Assembly: GCA_002127295.1 (NCBI GenBank)
Contig: NFUV01000001.1
Span: forward strand, 868,001 to 932,000
Reading direction: 5' to 3'
DNA from: Chitinophagaceae bacterium IBVUCB2
Lineage (GTDB): Bacteria; Bacteroidota; Bacteroidia; Chitinophagales; Chitinophagaceae
Length of the DNA stretch: 64,000 bases
The translations under genes and the position numbers were made by a program. Below are positions 18,353 to 26,857 of this stretch, piece by piece. Positions within the stretch are counted from its first letter, which is position 1, and each line of letters starts with the position of its first letter. Under the pieces are notes generated by a model. That model was not told the DNA's origin, did no database searches, and worked only from the letters and a program-made list of their open reading frames with translations.

Positions 18353-18398
18353 AAAAAAAATGGTCAACAGCGAATACCGTGTATTCTCCATTGACCAT
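18353..18398 (-). terminator. Two-tier intrinsic terminator of the blaI-blaR1-like operon
   Basis: Outer arms ATGGTCAA and TTGACCAT (8 bp) enclose an inner 6-bp stem GAATAC/GTATTC with a CGT loop. Read on the minus strand the structure ends in eight Ts. A second copy of the right arm, CTGTTGAC at 18402-18409, could pair instead with GTCAACAG at 18363-18370. Confidence 0.85.
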
Positions 18399-18416
18399 AT
18401 ACTGTTGACTTGCTGA

Positions 18417-20372
18417 CTAAATAACTACTTTTCTATCCGTTGTACTTACTTTAAAATAAGTATGCTCCCCATCTTTTACCATTGCAAGAATAAGTTTTCC
18501 AAAATCAAGAGCATTGAAATTACTATGACCATCTTTTGATTTCATTTGTCCACTGAGTTCCACTAACAACCCTTTATCGTCATATTTAATTTCATCATAG
18601 GTTAATTCAATTCCTTTCTCTTTCATTTGTTGTTTGTATTGCTCCAATTGCTGCCGTGTAGTTTTGTGGGTGATCGTAATCAGTACATCCTCTTCTCCGT
18701 TAATCACATAGCTACTTTTGTCGATCATCATTACTCCGCCGGCTATTCTTGCAGCATTGCTCATAGGGGCAATGACTGTTTGTCCTGAGACATCATGCAC
18801 CATTGCTACCGGTGTGGGTGCAGACAAATCCGAATGATCTCTATCTATATGAATGATCTTTCCGAATTTTTTTTCAAAATCTCTGCGTTGCTCAATATTG
18901 GTAAGATCGTATTCTTCCGTCTTGCCATTTTTGAGATGCATAGTTGCTTTGTTATTGGTTATCTCATACTCTTCACAAAGCAATGCAAGATTATCTACAC
19001 CATTGATTTTTGCAATAGCCATACCTTTTACGGGTGCAGCCGGAGTTGCTGGTGATCCTGGGGTTACAGGTGTGGGTGGCGGCGGGCCATATTTTTTTTC
19101 AAATTTATTTTTCTCACCCAGTTTATCCAGGTCATACTTTTCTATTATGCCATCTTCCAATATAACAGTAGCTTTATTGTTATTAATTCTTACGCTTCGA
19201 ACGTTATCAGGCAAGTCAGATTTAACAGGTGCATCGGGAGGTGCTGGTGGAGCAGGTGGAGGAGGTAAAATTTCTCCATACGACTCATCATCCTTTTCTG
19301 TCCAGTCATTCATTAATATTCTTTTTACTTCCTTCCCTTTTTTATCCTTTACAACAATAGTGCAGTTTCCTTTTACATCAATTACATCAATTAAATAGCC
19401 TTTGCTATTAGGCTTTGTAACTTTTGGAACTGAGTCTGTACCGGCAACAGGAGCCGGAGTCTGCAATTGGTAGTCGTTACTTCCATTGAATGAGTCTCCA
19501 ATTTGTTCTCTAAAAGAAACAAGGATGACCGCCAGCAACGGTAATACAAAGAGAAACCTGAGGAGGTTAACTCTTGCTGATTTGATTTTGTTCATCATGG
19601 CTATACGTTTTTTTAATGAAGAAAAATTGAACTTTTGGGCTATACTAAAATGATTATTACCTATAACTTTTAAAAGGAGATACTGATACTGTTTTCTATC
19701 TACTCCATTTTCTAATACTTTATTGTCTGCAATAAACTCCAGGTTCTGGCGAATGGATCTCCTGATCAACCATACAAAAGGGTTATACCAGTTGAGCAGG
19801 CAAAGAATTTCACTCCATATAATATCTATACTGTGCCGTTGTTTTACATGTACAAACTCATGCAGGATAATTTCCTGTAATTCATTTTCACTATGCAGGT
19901 GGCGATTGATAAAAATGGAATTACCAAAAGAGAATGGAATTATCTTTTCATTGACCTGGTAAATCTTCATTCCCTCATCCGATATAAATTCTGCTTTCCC
20001 CATCATTCTTTTGAAAGAAAATAATTGAATAAGTAAACGAATGAACATGATGGCCATACCGGCTACCAATAAAAAACTGATCATTTTCCAGGCAGATAAA
20101 GAATTGGTGGCATCTGTTGCTATTGAAACATTTCCCTGGTAATTATCAATTGCCGGTACCCATCTTACAATAGTTGCTTCGTTCCAATTATTATCTGCTA
20201 AAACAAATGATATATCTATAAATGGAATAAAGAAACAGAAGATGGTATAACTAATAAGATACCAGCGATTCCAGTTATAGAAAGTCATTCGCTGTAATAC
20301 AAAATGATAAAACAGGTAAACAACAGAAAGACTTATCGAAAGTTTTAATAAATAGGTTATGAGCAATGGCAT
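18417..20372 (-). CDS. BlaR1-like M56 family membrane metallopeptidase
   Basis: The 651-residue sensor protease has N-terminal membrane helices (about 5-25, 37-58, 96-118) and a zinc HEFVH motif at 171-175 in the M56 peptidase domain. A further hydrophobic segment follows near 270-285. The C-terminal half is periplasmic, with Pro-rich linkers (PPPPAPPAPPDAP) and two related blocks of the type NNKAT-(V/M)-xL-(E/K)-(D/N)G-x-xE-(K/E)YDL. BlaR1 relatives cut their BlaI repressor after sensing a ligand. Here the sensor domain is not a penicillin-binding domain, so the signal is unlikely to be a beta-lactam. It follows blaI by 24 bp in one operon. Confidence 0.88.
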   Translation of the reverse strand: MPLLITYLLKLSISLSVVYLFYHFVLQRMTFYNWNRWYLISYTIFCFFIPFIDISFVLADNNWNEATIVRWVPAIDNYQGNVSIATDATNSLSAWKMISFLLVAGMAIMFIRLLIQLFSFKRMMGKAEFISDEGMKIYQVNEKIIPFSFGNSIFINRHLHSENELQEIILHEFVHVKQRHSIDIIWSEILCLLNWYNPFVWLIRRSIRQNLEFIADNKVLENGVDRKQYQYLLLKVIGNNHFSIAQKFNFSSLKKRIAMMNKIKSARVNLLRFLFVLPLLAVILVSFREQIGDSFNGSNDYQLQTPAPVAGTDSVPKVTKPNSKGYLIDVIDVKGNCTIVVKDKKGKEVKRILMNDWTEKDDESYGEILPPPPAPPAPPDAPVKSDLPDNVRSVRINNNKATVILEDGIIEKYDLDKLGEKNKFEKKYGPPPPTPVTPGSPATPAAPVKGMAIAKINGVDNLALLCEEYEITNNKATMHLKNGKTEEYDLTNIEQRRDFEKKFGKIIHIDRDHSDLSAPTPVAMVHDVSGQTVIAPMSNAARIAGGVMMIDKSSYVINGEEDVLITITHKTTRQQLEQYKQQMKEKGIELTYDEIKYDDKGLLVELSGQMKSKDGHSNFNALDFGKLILAMVKDGEHTYFKVSTTDRKVVI

Positions 20373-20396
20373 AAAAGAAGTTGAACGTTTAGAAAT

Positions 20397-20759
20397 TTAT
20401 TTATTTCCGCCCTTTTCGATCATACTGAGGATCTCTTTTAATTCTTTTGCAGAAAGCTTTTTTTGCTCCACAAAAAAGTTGACCAACTCTTTATAGGAGT
20501 TGTCGAAATACTCTTTTACTACACCATTCATAAATTTTTTCTTATACTCTTCTTCACTTACGGCAGGTTTATATAAATACGCATTACCAACAAGACGGCT
20601 GCTGAGATAACCTTTCTTTTCTAAATTTTTAATAATACTTGCCACCGTGGTATAAGGAATTTCTTCATCAAGATGTTCCATAAAGGCTTTTACATTGCCT
20701 TCACCGGTGCGCCATACTGCCTGCATAGCTTCCTCTTCTACATGGGTTAATTTTTCCAT
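20397..20759 (-). CDS. BlaI/MecI/CopY-family transcriptional repressor
   Basis: The 120-residue winged-helix repressor contains HVEEEAMQAVWRTGEGNVKAF and the recognition region PYTTVASIIKNLEKKGYL, both typical of BlaI. The C-terminal part (about 75-120) is the dimerisation and cleavage region. It heads an operon with the M56 protease, which in this family relieves repression by proteolysis. Two inverted repeats lie immediately upstream of its ATG and are likely its own operators. The target genes beyond this operon are unknown. Confidence 0.92.
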   Translation of the reverse strand: MEKLTHVEEEAMQAVWRTGEGNVKAFMEHLDEEIPYTTVASIIKNLEKKGYLSSRLVGNAYLYKPAVSEEEYKKKFMNGVVKEYFDNSYKELVNFFVEQKKLSAKELKEILSMIEKGGNK

Positions 20760-20762
20760 TTC

Positions 20763-20796
20763 TACGAAATTTTCGTAAATCTACGATTTTTTCGTA
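20763..20796. promoter_or_regulatory. Tandem BlaI-type operator dyads
   Basis: TACGAAA-T-TTTCGTA at 20763-20777 has perfect 7-bp arms, and TACGATTTTTTCGTA at 20782-20796 has 5-bp arms. The centres are 19 bp apart and the first dyad begins 4 bp upstream of the blaI ATG. On the minus strand a possible promoter (TTTTG, 18 nt, TTTATTTG) lies just upstream, so bound repressor would cover the transcription start. The arrangement resembles BlaI/MecI autoregulation, though the half-site TACGAA differs from the TACA of staphylococcal sites. Confidence 0.7.
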
Positions 20797-20910
20797 ACCA
20801 AATAAATTTATTTTGGTAAAAGGCAAAATAGAGGGAAGACTGGCGATTGGGAAGCAAGTCTTAATGAGCAGATTATGCTATTGATCTGAGAGTTTGCCAA
20901 TAAGTAGACG

Positions 20911-20927
20911 CTGTCAGCAGGCAGGTT
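20911..20927. repeat. Decayed copy of dispersed palindromic repeat
   Basis: CTGTCAGC followed directly by AGGCAGGTT matches the copy at 57770-57788 except for a 4-base deletion in the loop. See the complete copy at 50873-50904. Confidence 0.45.
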
Positions 20928-20960
20928 ATCGGACGAAAAAGATTTTTTTTCTGACTTCTC

Positions 20961-22091
20961 CTACACCAACTCTTTCAACTTCGCTATCACCGTATCTACT
21001 TCTTCTTTTGTATTGTGCTTGCTGAAAGAAAAACGTACAGTAACTAAATTGGGATTATTGTTGATAGCACGGATTACATGGCTGCCAACATCTGCACCAC
21101 TGCTGCAGGCACTGCCGCCGGATACACAAATACCACTCATATCCAGGTTGAAAAGTATCATTTCTGATTTTTCTGTTTTTGGGAATGCCGCACTTAATAC
21201 CGTGTACAGACATTTGCCATCCTGGTCGCCATTGAAATGAACGCCTTTGATATGTTTGGTGAGTTGTTCTTTCATGTATGTTTTCAGCGATTGGATATAT
21301 TGGCTGTCTGCTTCATGATTGGCCATTGCCAGCTCCAATGCTTTTGCAAATCCTATGATACCATACAGGTTTTCTGTACCGGCCCGCATGTTGCGTTCTT
21401 GTCCGCCACCGTATATAAAAGGTTTTATTTTGATATTATCATTGATATATAAAATACCAACGCCTTTTGGCCCATGAAATTTATGTCCTGCACCAGAAAT
21501 AAAATGAACCGGTGTTTTTCTCAGATCTAAATGATAATGTCCCACTGTTTGCACACAATCAGAATGAAAAATAGCATTGTACTTTTTGCAAATATTTCCT
21601 ACTGCATCAATATCCAATATATTCCCAATTTCATTATTCGCATGCATGAGTGTAACAAGGGTACGATTTTCTCCTTGTGCAGCTAATTGCTCTTCGAGAT
21701 CTTCCAGGTCTACATGACCCGATGGAAATAACTTTACATGACTGCTGGTTACCTCATCACCGCAATCATAATGTTCCACTGTATGCAACACCGCATGATG
21801 TTCGATGGGTGAGGTAATAATATGTTTGCAACCCAAATCCCTGATGGCTGAAAGAATAGCCGTGTTATTACTTTCTGTACCACCACTGGTAAAGAAAATT
21901 TCACCGGGATGGGCATTCAATAATTTTGCTACTGATTTCCGGGAGCTTTCAATGGCCATTCTCGATTCTCTTCCATAAGAATATATAGAGGAGGGATTGC
22001 CAAAATTAGTAGTCATATAGGGCAGCATTGCATCCAGCACCTCTTTATCAAGTGCGGTCGTTGCTGCGTTATCAAAGTATATCCGGTTCAT
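20961..22091 (-). CDS. Cysteine desulfurase (NifS/IscS family)
   Basis: This PLP enzyme takes sulfur from cysteine to supply Fe-S cluster, thiamine, tRNA or molybdenum cofactor assembly. Starting at the ATG (22091) it is 376 residues. It opens with MNRIYFDNAATT, has the FTSGGTESNN cofactor loop, the PLP lysine K204 in GAGHKFHGPKG, and the mobile catalytic-cysteine loop CVSGGSACSSGADVG. The SSG extension points to the NifS/IscS group I, not SufS. It stands alone rather than with iscU. It is divergent from molybdenum hydroxylase genes that need Fe-S clusters and sulfurated cofactor, which makes a supply role plausible. Confidence 0.92.
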   Translation of the reverse strand: MNRIYFDNAATTALDKEVLDAMLPYMTTNFGNPSSIYSYGRESRMAIESSRKSVAKLLNAHPGEIFFTSGGTESNNTAILSAIRDLGCKHIITSPIEHHAVLHTVEHYDCGDEVTSSHVKLFPSGHVDLEDLEEQLAAQGENRTLVTLMHANNEIGNILDIDAVGNICKKYNAIFHSDCVQTVGHYHLDLRKTPVHFISGAGHKFHGPKGVGILYINDNIKIKPFIYGGGQERNMRAGTENLYGIIGFAKALELAMANHEADSQYIQSLKTYMKEQLTKHIKGVHFNGDQDGKCLYTVLSAAFPKTEKSEMILFNLDMSGICVSGGSACSSGADVGSHVIRAINNNPNLVTVRFSFSKHNTKEEVDTVIAKLKELV

Positions 22092-22120
22092 GCCCAAGAA
22101 GCTTAGTTTTTAATAGTCTG

Positions 22121-22128
22121 CAAAGATA
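22121..22128 (-). promoter_or_regulatory. -7 box of the cysteine desulfurase gene
   Basis: On the minus strand this reads TATCTTTG, a full match to TAnnTTTG, about 30 nt upstream of the ATG at 22091. No good TTTG is found 19 nt further upstream, so the promoter may need an activator. Confidence 0.5.
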
Positions 22129-22145
22129 AGTAAACCGCTTTTGCA

Positions 22146-22179
22146 GCGTTGATTCTAAAGCAAATCAACGCAAACGTTG
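22146..22179. repeat. Overlapping inverted repeats in the divergent nifS/paoA promoter region
   Basis: GCGTTGATT (22146-22154) and AATCAACGC (22163-22171) are perfect 9-bp arms. CAACG (22166-22170) also pairs with CGTTG (22175-22179), so two alternative hairpins or operator dyads share one arm. They lie between the cysteine desulfurase and the molybdenum hydroxylase genes. Confidence 0.55.
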
Positions 22180-22268
22180 GACGAAAAGCAATTACCGCTG
22201 CCACTATTCAATATTCATTTTTTTAATAGTGCCCGAAGGTTTAAATTTAATTACATATTGAATGAACT

Positions 22269-22874
22269 ATGGATACAACTAACAAAAACGAAGGCCGGCG
22301 AGATTTTCTAAAAAAATCAACGGCTTTAGCTGCTCTTACGATTGCTTCCCCGGCTTTAATTAAAGCAGGCGATAACGATGAAAAAATTGCTGCTTACTTT
22401 GAAAAAGTACCCCTGGAGCTGGAAATAAACGGGCAGGCATATAAACTGTCTGTTGAGCCAAGAGTAACGCTGCTTGATCTGCTCCGGGAACAATTGGGAT
22501 TAACAGGAACCAAAAAAGGTTGCGACCATGGACAATGCGGATGCTGCACAGTACATGTAGATGGCAAACGTATTAACTCCTGCTTATCATTGGCGGTAAT
22601 GAGCCATGGAAAAAAAGTGACCACTATTGAGGGGCTTGCCAAGGGAGAAGAATTGCATCCCATGCAGGAAGCGTTTATGAAACATGATGGATTTCAATGT
22701 GGCTATTGCACACCCGGACAAATCATGTCGGCCATCGGATGTATAAGAGAAGGGCATGCAAACACGGCAGAAGATGTGCGGGAATACATGAGTGGTAATA
22801 TCTGCCGCTGCGGTGCTTATCCCAATATTGTTGATGCTATTATGGAAGTAAAAAAAGGAGGAAAGCAGCTATGA
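22269..22874 (+). CDS. paoA: Tat-exported [2Fe-2S] subunit of a PaoABC-type aldehyde oxidoreductase
   Basis: 201 residues. The N-terminus has a twin-arginine signal (RRDFLKKSTALAALTIASPA), so the folded complex is exported to the periplasm. The plant-type ferredoxin domain has cysteines in GCDHGQCGCCTVHVDGKRINSC, and the C-terminal four-helix domain binds the second cluster through CGYCTPGQ and GNICRCGAYPN. It overlaps the next gene by 4 bp (ATGA), showing tight coupling. The three-gene order FeS, FAD, Mo matches E. coli paoABC (yagTSR), which oxidises aromatic aldehydes. Here no dedicated PaoD chaperone is adjacent. Confidence 0.9.
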   Translation: MDTTNKNEGRRDFLKKSTALAALTIASPALIKAGDNDEKIAAYFEKVPLELEINGQAYKLSVEPRVTLLDLLREQLGLTGTKKGCDHGQCGCCTVHVDGKRINSCLSLAVMSHGKKVTTIEGLAKGEELHPMQEAFMKHDGFQCGYCTPGQIMSAIGCIREGHANTAEDVREYMSGNICRCGAYPNIVDAIMEVKKGGKQL

Positions 22875-23845
22875 TAAACTTTGAATACACAAGAGTAAAT
22901 TCAGCAAAAGCTGCTGTTGCTGCAAAGTCAAAAAATGTAGCTGCACAATTTATTGCCGGCGGCACAAACCTGGTTGACCTCATGAAAAAGGGAGTGACCG
23001 CACCGCAACGCCTAATTGATATTAATGCGTTGCCTTTAAAAGATATCAGCAGCGATGCAAAAGGATTAAGCATCGGCACATTGGTACCTAATAGTGTGGC
23101 GGCAGAAAACAAATTGGTACTCGAAAAATATCCTTTGCTGGCAATGGCATTGAATGCAGGTGCTTCAGCGCAATTGCGCAATATGGCCACGGTGGGTGGT
23201 AATATCATGCAGCGTACAAGATGTCCCTACTTTTATGATATAACGATGCCTTGTAATAAACGTATACCGCAAAGCGGATGCGGTGCAATGGAAGGCTACA
23301 ACCGTATGCATGCCATCTTTGGTGCAAGTGACAAATGCATTGCAGTTCATCCCAGTGATATGTGTGTAGCATTAGCCGCACTGAATGCAACCGTAGTTAT
23401 AAGTGGTACAAAAGGTGAAAAGAAAATTCCGTTCGCCAATTTTCATCGTCTCCCGGGTGATACACCGGAGCTGGATAATAATTTGCAAACTGGTGAATTG
23501 ATCACCGCTGTACATATACCTGCTAATCGTTTTAACAGATCTTATTATTTAAAAGTTCGTGACCGCTTATCTTATGCATTTGCACTGGTATCTGTAGCTG
23601 TGGCTTTGGAAGTAACGGATGGGAGTATAAGATCAGCCAGTATTGCCATGGGTGGTGTGGCACATAAACCCTGGCGGCTAACAGAAGTGGAAAAATATTT
23701 AATTGGTAAGAGCATTACAGCCAATGTTTTTAAAGAAGCTGCAGAAATTGGAATGAAGAATGCAAAAACTTATCAGCATAATCAATTTAAAGTGAAGATG
23801 GGAAAGTCGGCGATCGTTGAAGCGTTAACAAAAGCGACGAGTTAA
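22871..23845 (+). CDS. paoB: FAD and [4Fe-4S] subunit of the PaoABC-type oxidoreductase
   Basis: 324 residues of the CO-dehydrogenase flavoprotein family. FAD pyrophosphate binding is seen in AQFIAGGTNLVDLMKKG and NMATVGGNIMQRTRCPYF. Four cysteines (TRCPYF, MPCNKR, SGCGAMEGYNRMHAIFG, DKCIAVHPSDM) match the extra [4Fe-4S] cluster found in PaoB and in 4-hydroxybenzoyl-CoA reductase but not in ordinary xanthine dehydrogenases. This cluster is what makes the Pao assignment firm. It starts inside the paoA stop codon and is followed by paoC after 40 bp. Confidence 0.9.
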   Translation: MINFEYTRVNSAKAAVAAKSKNVAAQFIAGGTNLVDLMKKGVTAPQRLIDINALPLKDISSDAKGLSIGTLVPNSVAAENKLVLEKYPLLAMALNAGASAQLRNMATVGGNIMQRTRCPYFYDITMPCNKRIPQSGCGAMEGYNRMHAIFGASDKCIAVHPSDMCVALAALNATVVISGTKGEKKIPFANFHRLPGDTPELDNNLQTGELITAVHIPANRFNRSYYLKVRDRLSYAFALVSVAVALEVTDGSIRSASIAMGGVAHKPWRLTEVEKYLIGKSITANVFKEAAEIGMKNAKTYQHNQFKVKMGKSAIVEALTKATS

Positions 23846-23885
23846 TTCAAAAAAAACTGTTTTTAATTTTCAAGCATTTAATTCT

Positions 23886-26099
23886 ATGGACAAGAATAAT
23901 CTCTCCGAAACATTTTTTGCAGATGACGACCGGGTAGACGGTCTTGCAAAAGTTACCGGTAAAGCAAAGTTTACGGCGGAGTTCAAACCTGCCGGCCTTA
24001 CCCATGCTGTTTTTGTTTGCAGTACGATTGCCAAAGGTGCTATTAAGCACATGAACATATACGAAGCAAAAAATGCTCCTGGAGTAATTGATATTATTTA
24101 CTATCTCAATTGCCCGGCAGTACCGGGTTATAAACCCGTTGACAGGATCGCCAATCCGAACGCCAGGGATTTTACCGGCCTGAAAGTTTTTCATAACAAT
24201 ATGGTGGTAAGTAATGGACAGCCGATCGCATTGGTGATTGCAGATACTTATGAAAGAGCTGTGCATGCTGCTTCATTGGTAAAAGTGGAATACATAAAAG
24301 AAAAATCTGAAACAGATTTCGACAAAAATAAATTCAACGATAAGTTATTAAAGCCCCGCCCCGAATATGTACGCAATCAAAAAGACGCCTGGAAGAATGC
24401 TGAGGTTTTTTTAGAAGAAGAATATACGATGCCGGTTGAAACGCATAACCCGATGGAAATGCATGCCACCATTGCTGTGTGGGAAGGAGGCAAACTAACG
24501 GTGTATGATAAATCGCAGGGACCAAAAAATGTACAAGGGGAACTGGGAAGAATTTTTGCCATCGATGAAAAAAATGTGCAGGTGATCACTGAATTTGTAG
24601 GTGGTGCATTTGGCAGCAGTTTGCGTAGCTGGCCGCATGTACATGCAGCAGTGATCGCTACAAAAAAGCTAAACCGCCCTGTAAAAGTTACACTCAACCG
24701 GGAGCAGATGTTTACTATGGTAGGCTACCGTCCGCAATGCTGGCAAAAAATTGGGATTGGTGCCAGTAAAGATGGTAAGTTAACCGGCATTGCCCATCAT
24801 GCAGTTAGCAACACTTCTTCCTACGAAGATTTTACCGAAGGCATTTCAAGTGTGTCCCAATATTTATATGATTGCCCGAATGTGTTTACCACTTACAAAA
24901 TATTACCGCTGGATATAAACACTCCCACCTGGATGCGTGGCCCCGGCCCCGGTACCGGTTGTTTTGCATTGGAAAGTGCATTGGATGAATTAAGTTATAA
25001 ATTAAATATTGACCCGATTGAACTGCGACTAATCAACAATGCAGAAGTACATCCGCAAAGTAAATTACCATGGACCACAAAATTTTTAAAAGAGTGTTAT
25101 GCGTTAGGGAAAGAAAAAATTGGGTGGCATAAAAGACCAACTACACCGGGCAGTTTAAAAGAAGATGGAATGCTGGTAGGTTATGGAATGGCGGTAGGTG
25201 TGTTTGGTGCAGGCAGAAATCCCGCCACTGCTAAAGGAATTTTAAAAAATGATGGAACCCTTTTATTACAAAGTGCTGTAAGCGATATGGGACCGGGTAC
25301 TTCAACTGCCATGGTAAAAATTGGCAGCGAACAAATGGGACTGGAAGAGAAAAAAGTAAGATTTGAATTAGGTGATACCGATTTTCCTACCGGGCCTACA
25401 CAAGGTGGTTCTGGCTCTGCTACTGCAGTTGGTTCTGCTGTAATAGCGGTATGTGATGCTATTAAACTAAGCCTTAAAGAAATAGCCATCGAAAGTATTG
25501 CAGGCTTTAAAAATGTGAAACCCGAGAATATAAAATATGAAGCAGGAAAATTAATTGCTGCTAATAATGTCTCTATTCATTTTATGGACCTGCTGAAAGA
25601 AACTGGTAAGCCTGAAGTACAGGTTTCTAAAAGCTCCAGTAGCTTTGCACAGCGGGATAAATATGCTACCAATTCTTTCTCGGTACATTTTGTAAAACTG
25701 CATGTGCACCCTGTTACGGGTGTGATAAAATTAAAACATATGGTATCCGCTGCCGATGCGGGAAAGATCATCAGTGAAAAAACAGCCCGCAGCCAGATGG
25801 TGGGTGGCGCCGTAGGTGGTATTGGTATGGCGATGACAGAAGAATCATTGATCGATCATCGCTATGGCCGGTATATCAACAGCAACTTTGTGGACTACCA
25901 TGTACCCGTACACGCAGATGTACCACCGATGGATATTGTATTTCCGAACCAACCGGATTATATCATCAGCCCTACAGGGGCAAAAGGTATTGGAGAAATT
26001 GCGTTGGTGGGTGTGGCTCCTGCTATATTGAATGCGGTGTATAATGCTACGGGGAAAAGAGTGAGGGATTTACCGGTTACACCGGATAAATTGATTTAA
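23886..26099 (+). CDS. paoC: Molybdenum cofactor-binding catalytic subunit of the PaoABC-type oxidoreductase
   Basis: 737 residues with the two-part xanthine-oxidase fold: an ald_xan_dh_C domain near the N-terminus (DGLAKVTGKAKFTAEF) and the Mo-binding domain after it. Mo cofactor contacts are visible in EFVGGAFGSS, TWMRGPGPGTGCFALESALDEL and TQGGSGSATAVGSAV. The catalytic glutamate is in GAKGIGEIALVGVAPA near the C-terminus. The enzyme hydroxylates aldehydes, probably aromatic, to acids. It has no signal of its own and would be carried out with PaoA by the Tat system. Confidence 0.9.
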   Translation: MDKNNLSETFFADDDRVDGLAKVTGKAKFTAEFKPAGLTHAVFVCSTIAKGAIKHMNIYEAKNAPGVIDIIYYLNCPAVPGYKPVDRIANPNARDFTGLKVFHNNMVVSNGQPIALVIADTYERAVHAASLVKVEYIKEKSETDFDKNKFNDKLLKPRPEYVRNQKDAWKNAEVFLEEEYTMPVETHNPMEMHATIAVWEGGKLTVYDKSQGPKNVQGELGRIFAIDEKNVQVITEFVGGAFGSSLRSWPHVHAAVIATKKLNRPVKVTLNREQMFTMVGYRPQCWQKIGIGASKDGKLTGIAHHAVSNTSSYEDFTEGISSVSQYLYDCPNVFTTYKILPLDINTPTWMRGPGPGTGCFALESALDELSYKLNIDPIELRLINNAEVHPQSKLPWTTKFLKECYALGKEKIGWHKRPTTPGSLKEDGMLVGYGMAVGVFGAGRNPATAKGILKNDGTLLLQSAVSDMGPGTSTAMVKIGSEQMGLEEKKVRFELGDTDFPTGPTQGGSGSATAVGSAVIAVCDAIKLSLKEIAIESIAGFKNVKPENIKYEAGKLIAANNVSIHFMDLLKETGKPEVQVSKSSSSFAQRDKYATNSFSVHFVKLHVHPVTGVIKLKHMVSAADAGKIISEKTARSQMVGGAVGGIGMAMTEESLIDHRYGRYINSNFVDYHVPVHADVPPMDIVFPNQPDYIISPTGAKGIGEIALVGVAPAILNAVYNATGKRVRDLPVTPDKLI

Positions 26100-26144
26100 C
26101 GGAGGTCCGTATATTGGATTAACTAAATTCTAATAATAATAACA

Positions 26145-26549
26145 ATGGGCAAATTAGCAGAAATTAAAACGAAGCAAACATCATCCAGTGTAGTTGGTTT
26201 CATTGACAGCCTTCCTGATGAACAAAAAAGGAAAGACAGTCATGTTATACTTAAAATGATGCAGAAGGCCACCAAAGAAGAACCAAAAATGTGGGGTAGC
26301 TCCATGATAGGTTTTGGGAACGTAAGATATAAAAGCCCTACCAGTGGCAGGGAAGTAGATTGGTTTAAAATTGGTTTTTCGCCCCGCAAAACAAATTTTT
26401 CTTTACACCTGATCGACCTCCAGCGACATGCCGATGCATTGACCAAATTAGGGAAACATAAAACAGGTGTTGGTTGCCTTTATATCAATAAACTGGACGA
26501 TGTTGATAGTAAAGTTTTAGAAAAGATGATCATCGCAGCTGCGAAATAA
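26145..26549 (+). CDS. DUF1801 family protein
   Basis: 134 residues. The features KRKDSHVILKMMQKATKEEPKMWGSSMIGFGNVRYK, then WFKIGFSPRKTNFSLHL and HKTGVGCLYINKLDDVD, match the DUF1801 (YdhG-like) fold seen in small cytosolic proteins of unknown role. It begins 45 bp after paoC on the same strand and may be read through from that operon, but no functional link to molybdenum enzymes is known. Confidence 0.85.
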   Translation: MGKLAEIKTKQTSSSVVGFIDSLPDEQKRKDSHVILKMMQKATKEEPKMWGSSMIGFGNVRYKSPTSGREVDWFKIGFSPRKTNFSLHLIDLQRHADALTKLGKHKTGVGCLYINKLDDVDSKVLEKMIIAAAK

Positions 26550-26615
26550 AATAATGCGCTATAATTGTTGGAAAGCTGTAGCTGATCGTTTGATGCTATG
26601 CTGTCAAACTACTAT

Positions 26616-26679
26616 CCAAACTCTTTTATATCCCGCATTAACTGCAACGCTATATTATTGAGTGTTATTTCAAAATAAC
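26616..26679 (-). pseudogene. Remnant of the glmM 3' end (left direct repeat)
   Basis: This 64-base stretch matches 30342-30405, the last codons of glmM, at 57 of 64 positions. On the minus strand it decodes to YFEITLNNIALQLMRDIKEFG followed by TAG, compared with the glmM ending NFETTANNMALQLMRDIKEFG. No glmM similarity is seen beyond its edges. The two copies are direct repeats flanking the iorB-iorA-cytochrome segment. Confidence 0.8.
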
Positions 26680-26857
26680 ATTTTCCCTTTGCTGGTTTTC
26701 CTAACTTTCAATAGGCTTCTTCTCACTTGTTGGTTTACCTAAAACTATCAACAACTTTTACCAGCGTTTAAAATTTATCAAAAGAATACTTTGATAAATT
26801 TCGTAGATTTAGTTTCACTTGTATCGGCAATAGTGCTTCAAAAATAAATTCTTCCAA
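26680..26857. other. Upstream region of the iorBA cassette with a 12-bp inverted repeat
   Basis: Together with the glmM remnant this makes a gap of about 308 bases. Its main feature is a perfect 12-bp inverted repeat, AAATTTATCAAA (26771-26782) and TTTGATAAATTT (26790-26801) with a 7-nt loop, lying 57 bases before the iorB ATG. The right arm is followed by TAGATTTA (26804-26811), which resembles a -7 box. The repeat is a plausible operator for iorB. No other gene seen. Confidence 0.6.

Noticed and set aside
18853-19398. 181-codon plus-strand frame inside the BlaR1-like gene
   Set aside because: Antisense to the Pro-rich part of a well supported gene; the Gly-rich product mirrors the Pro codons.
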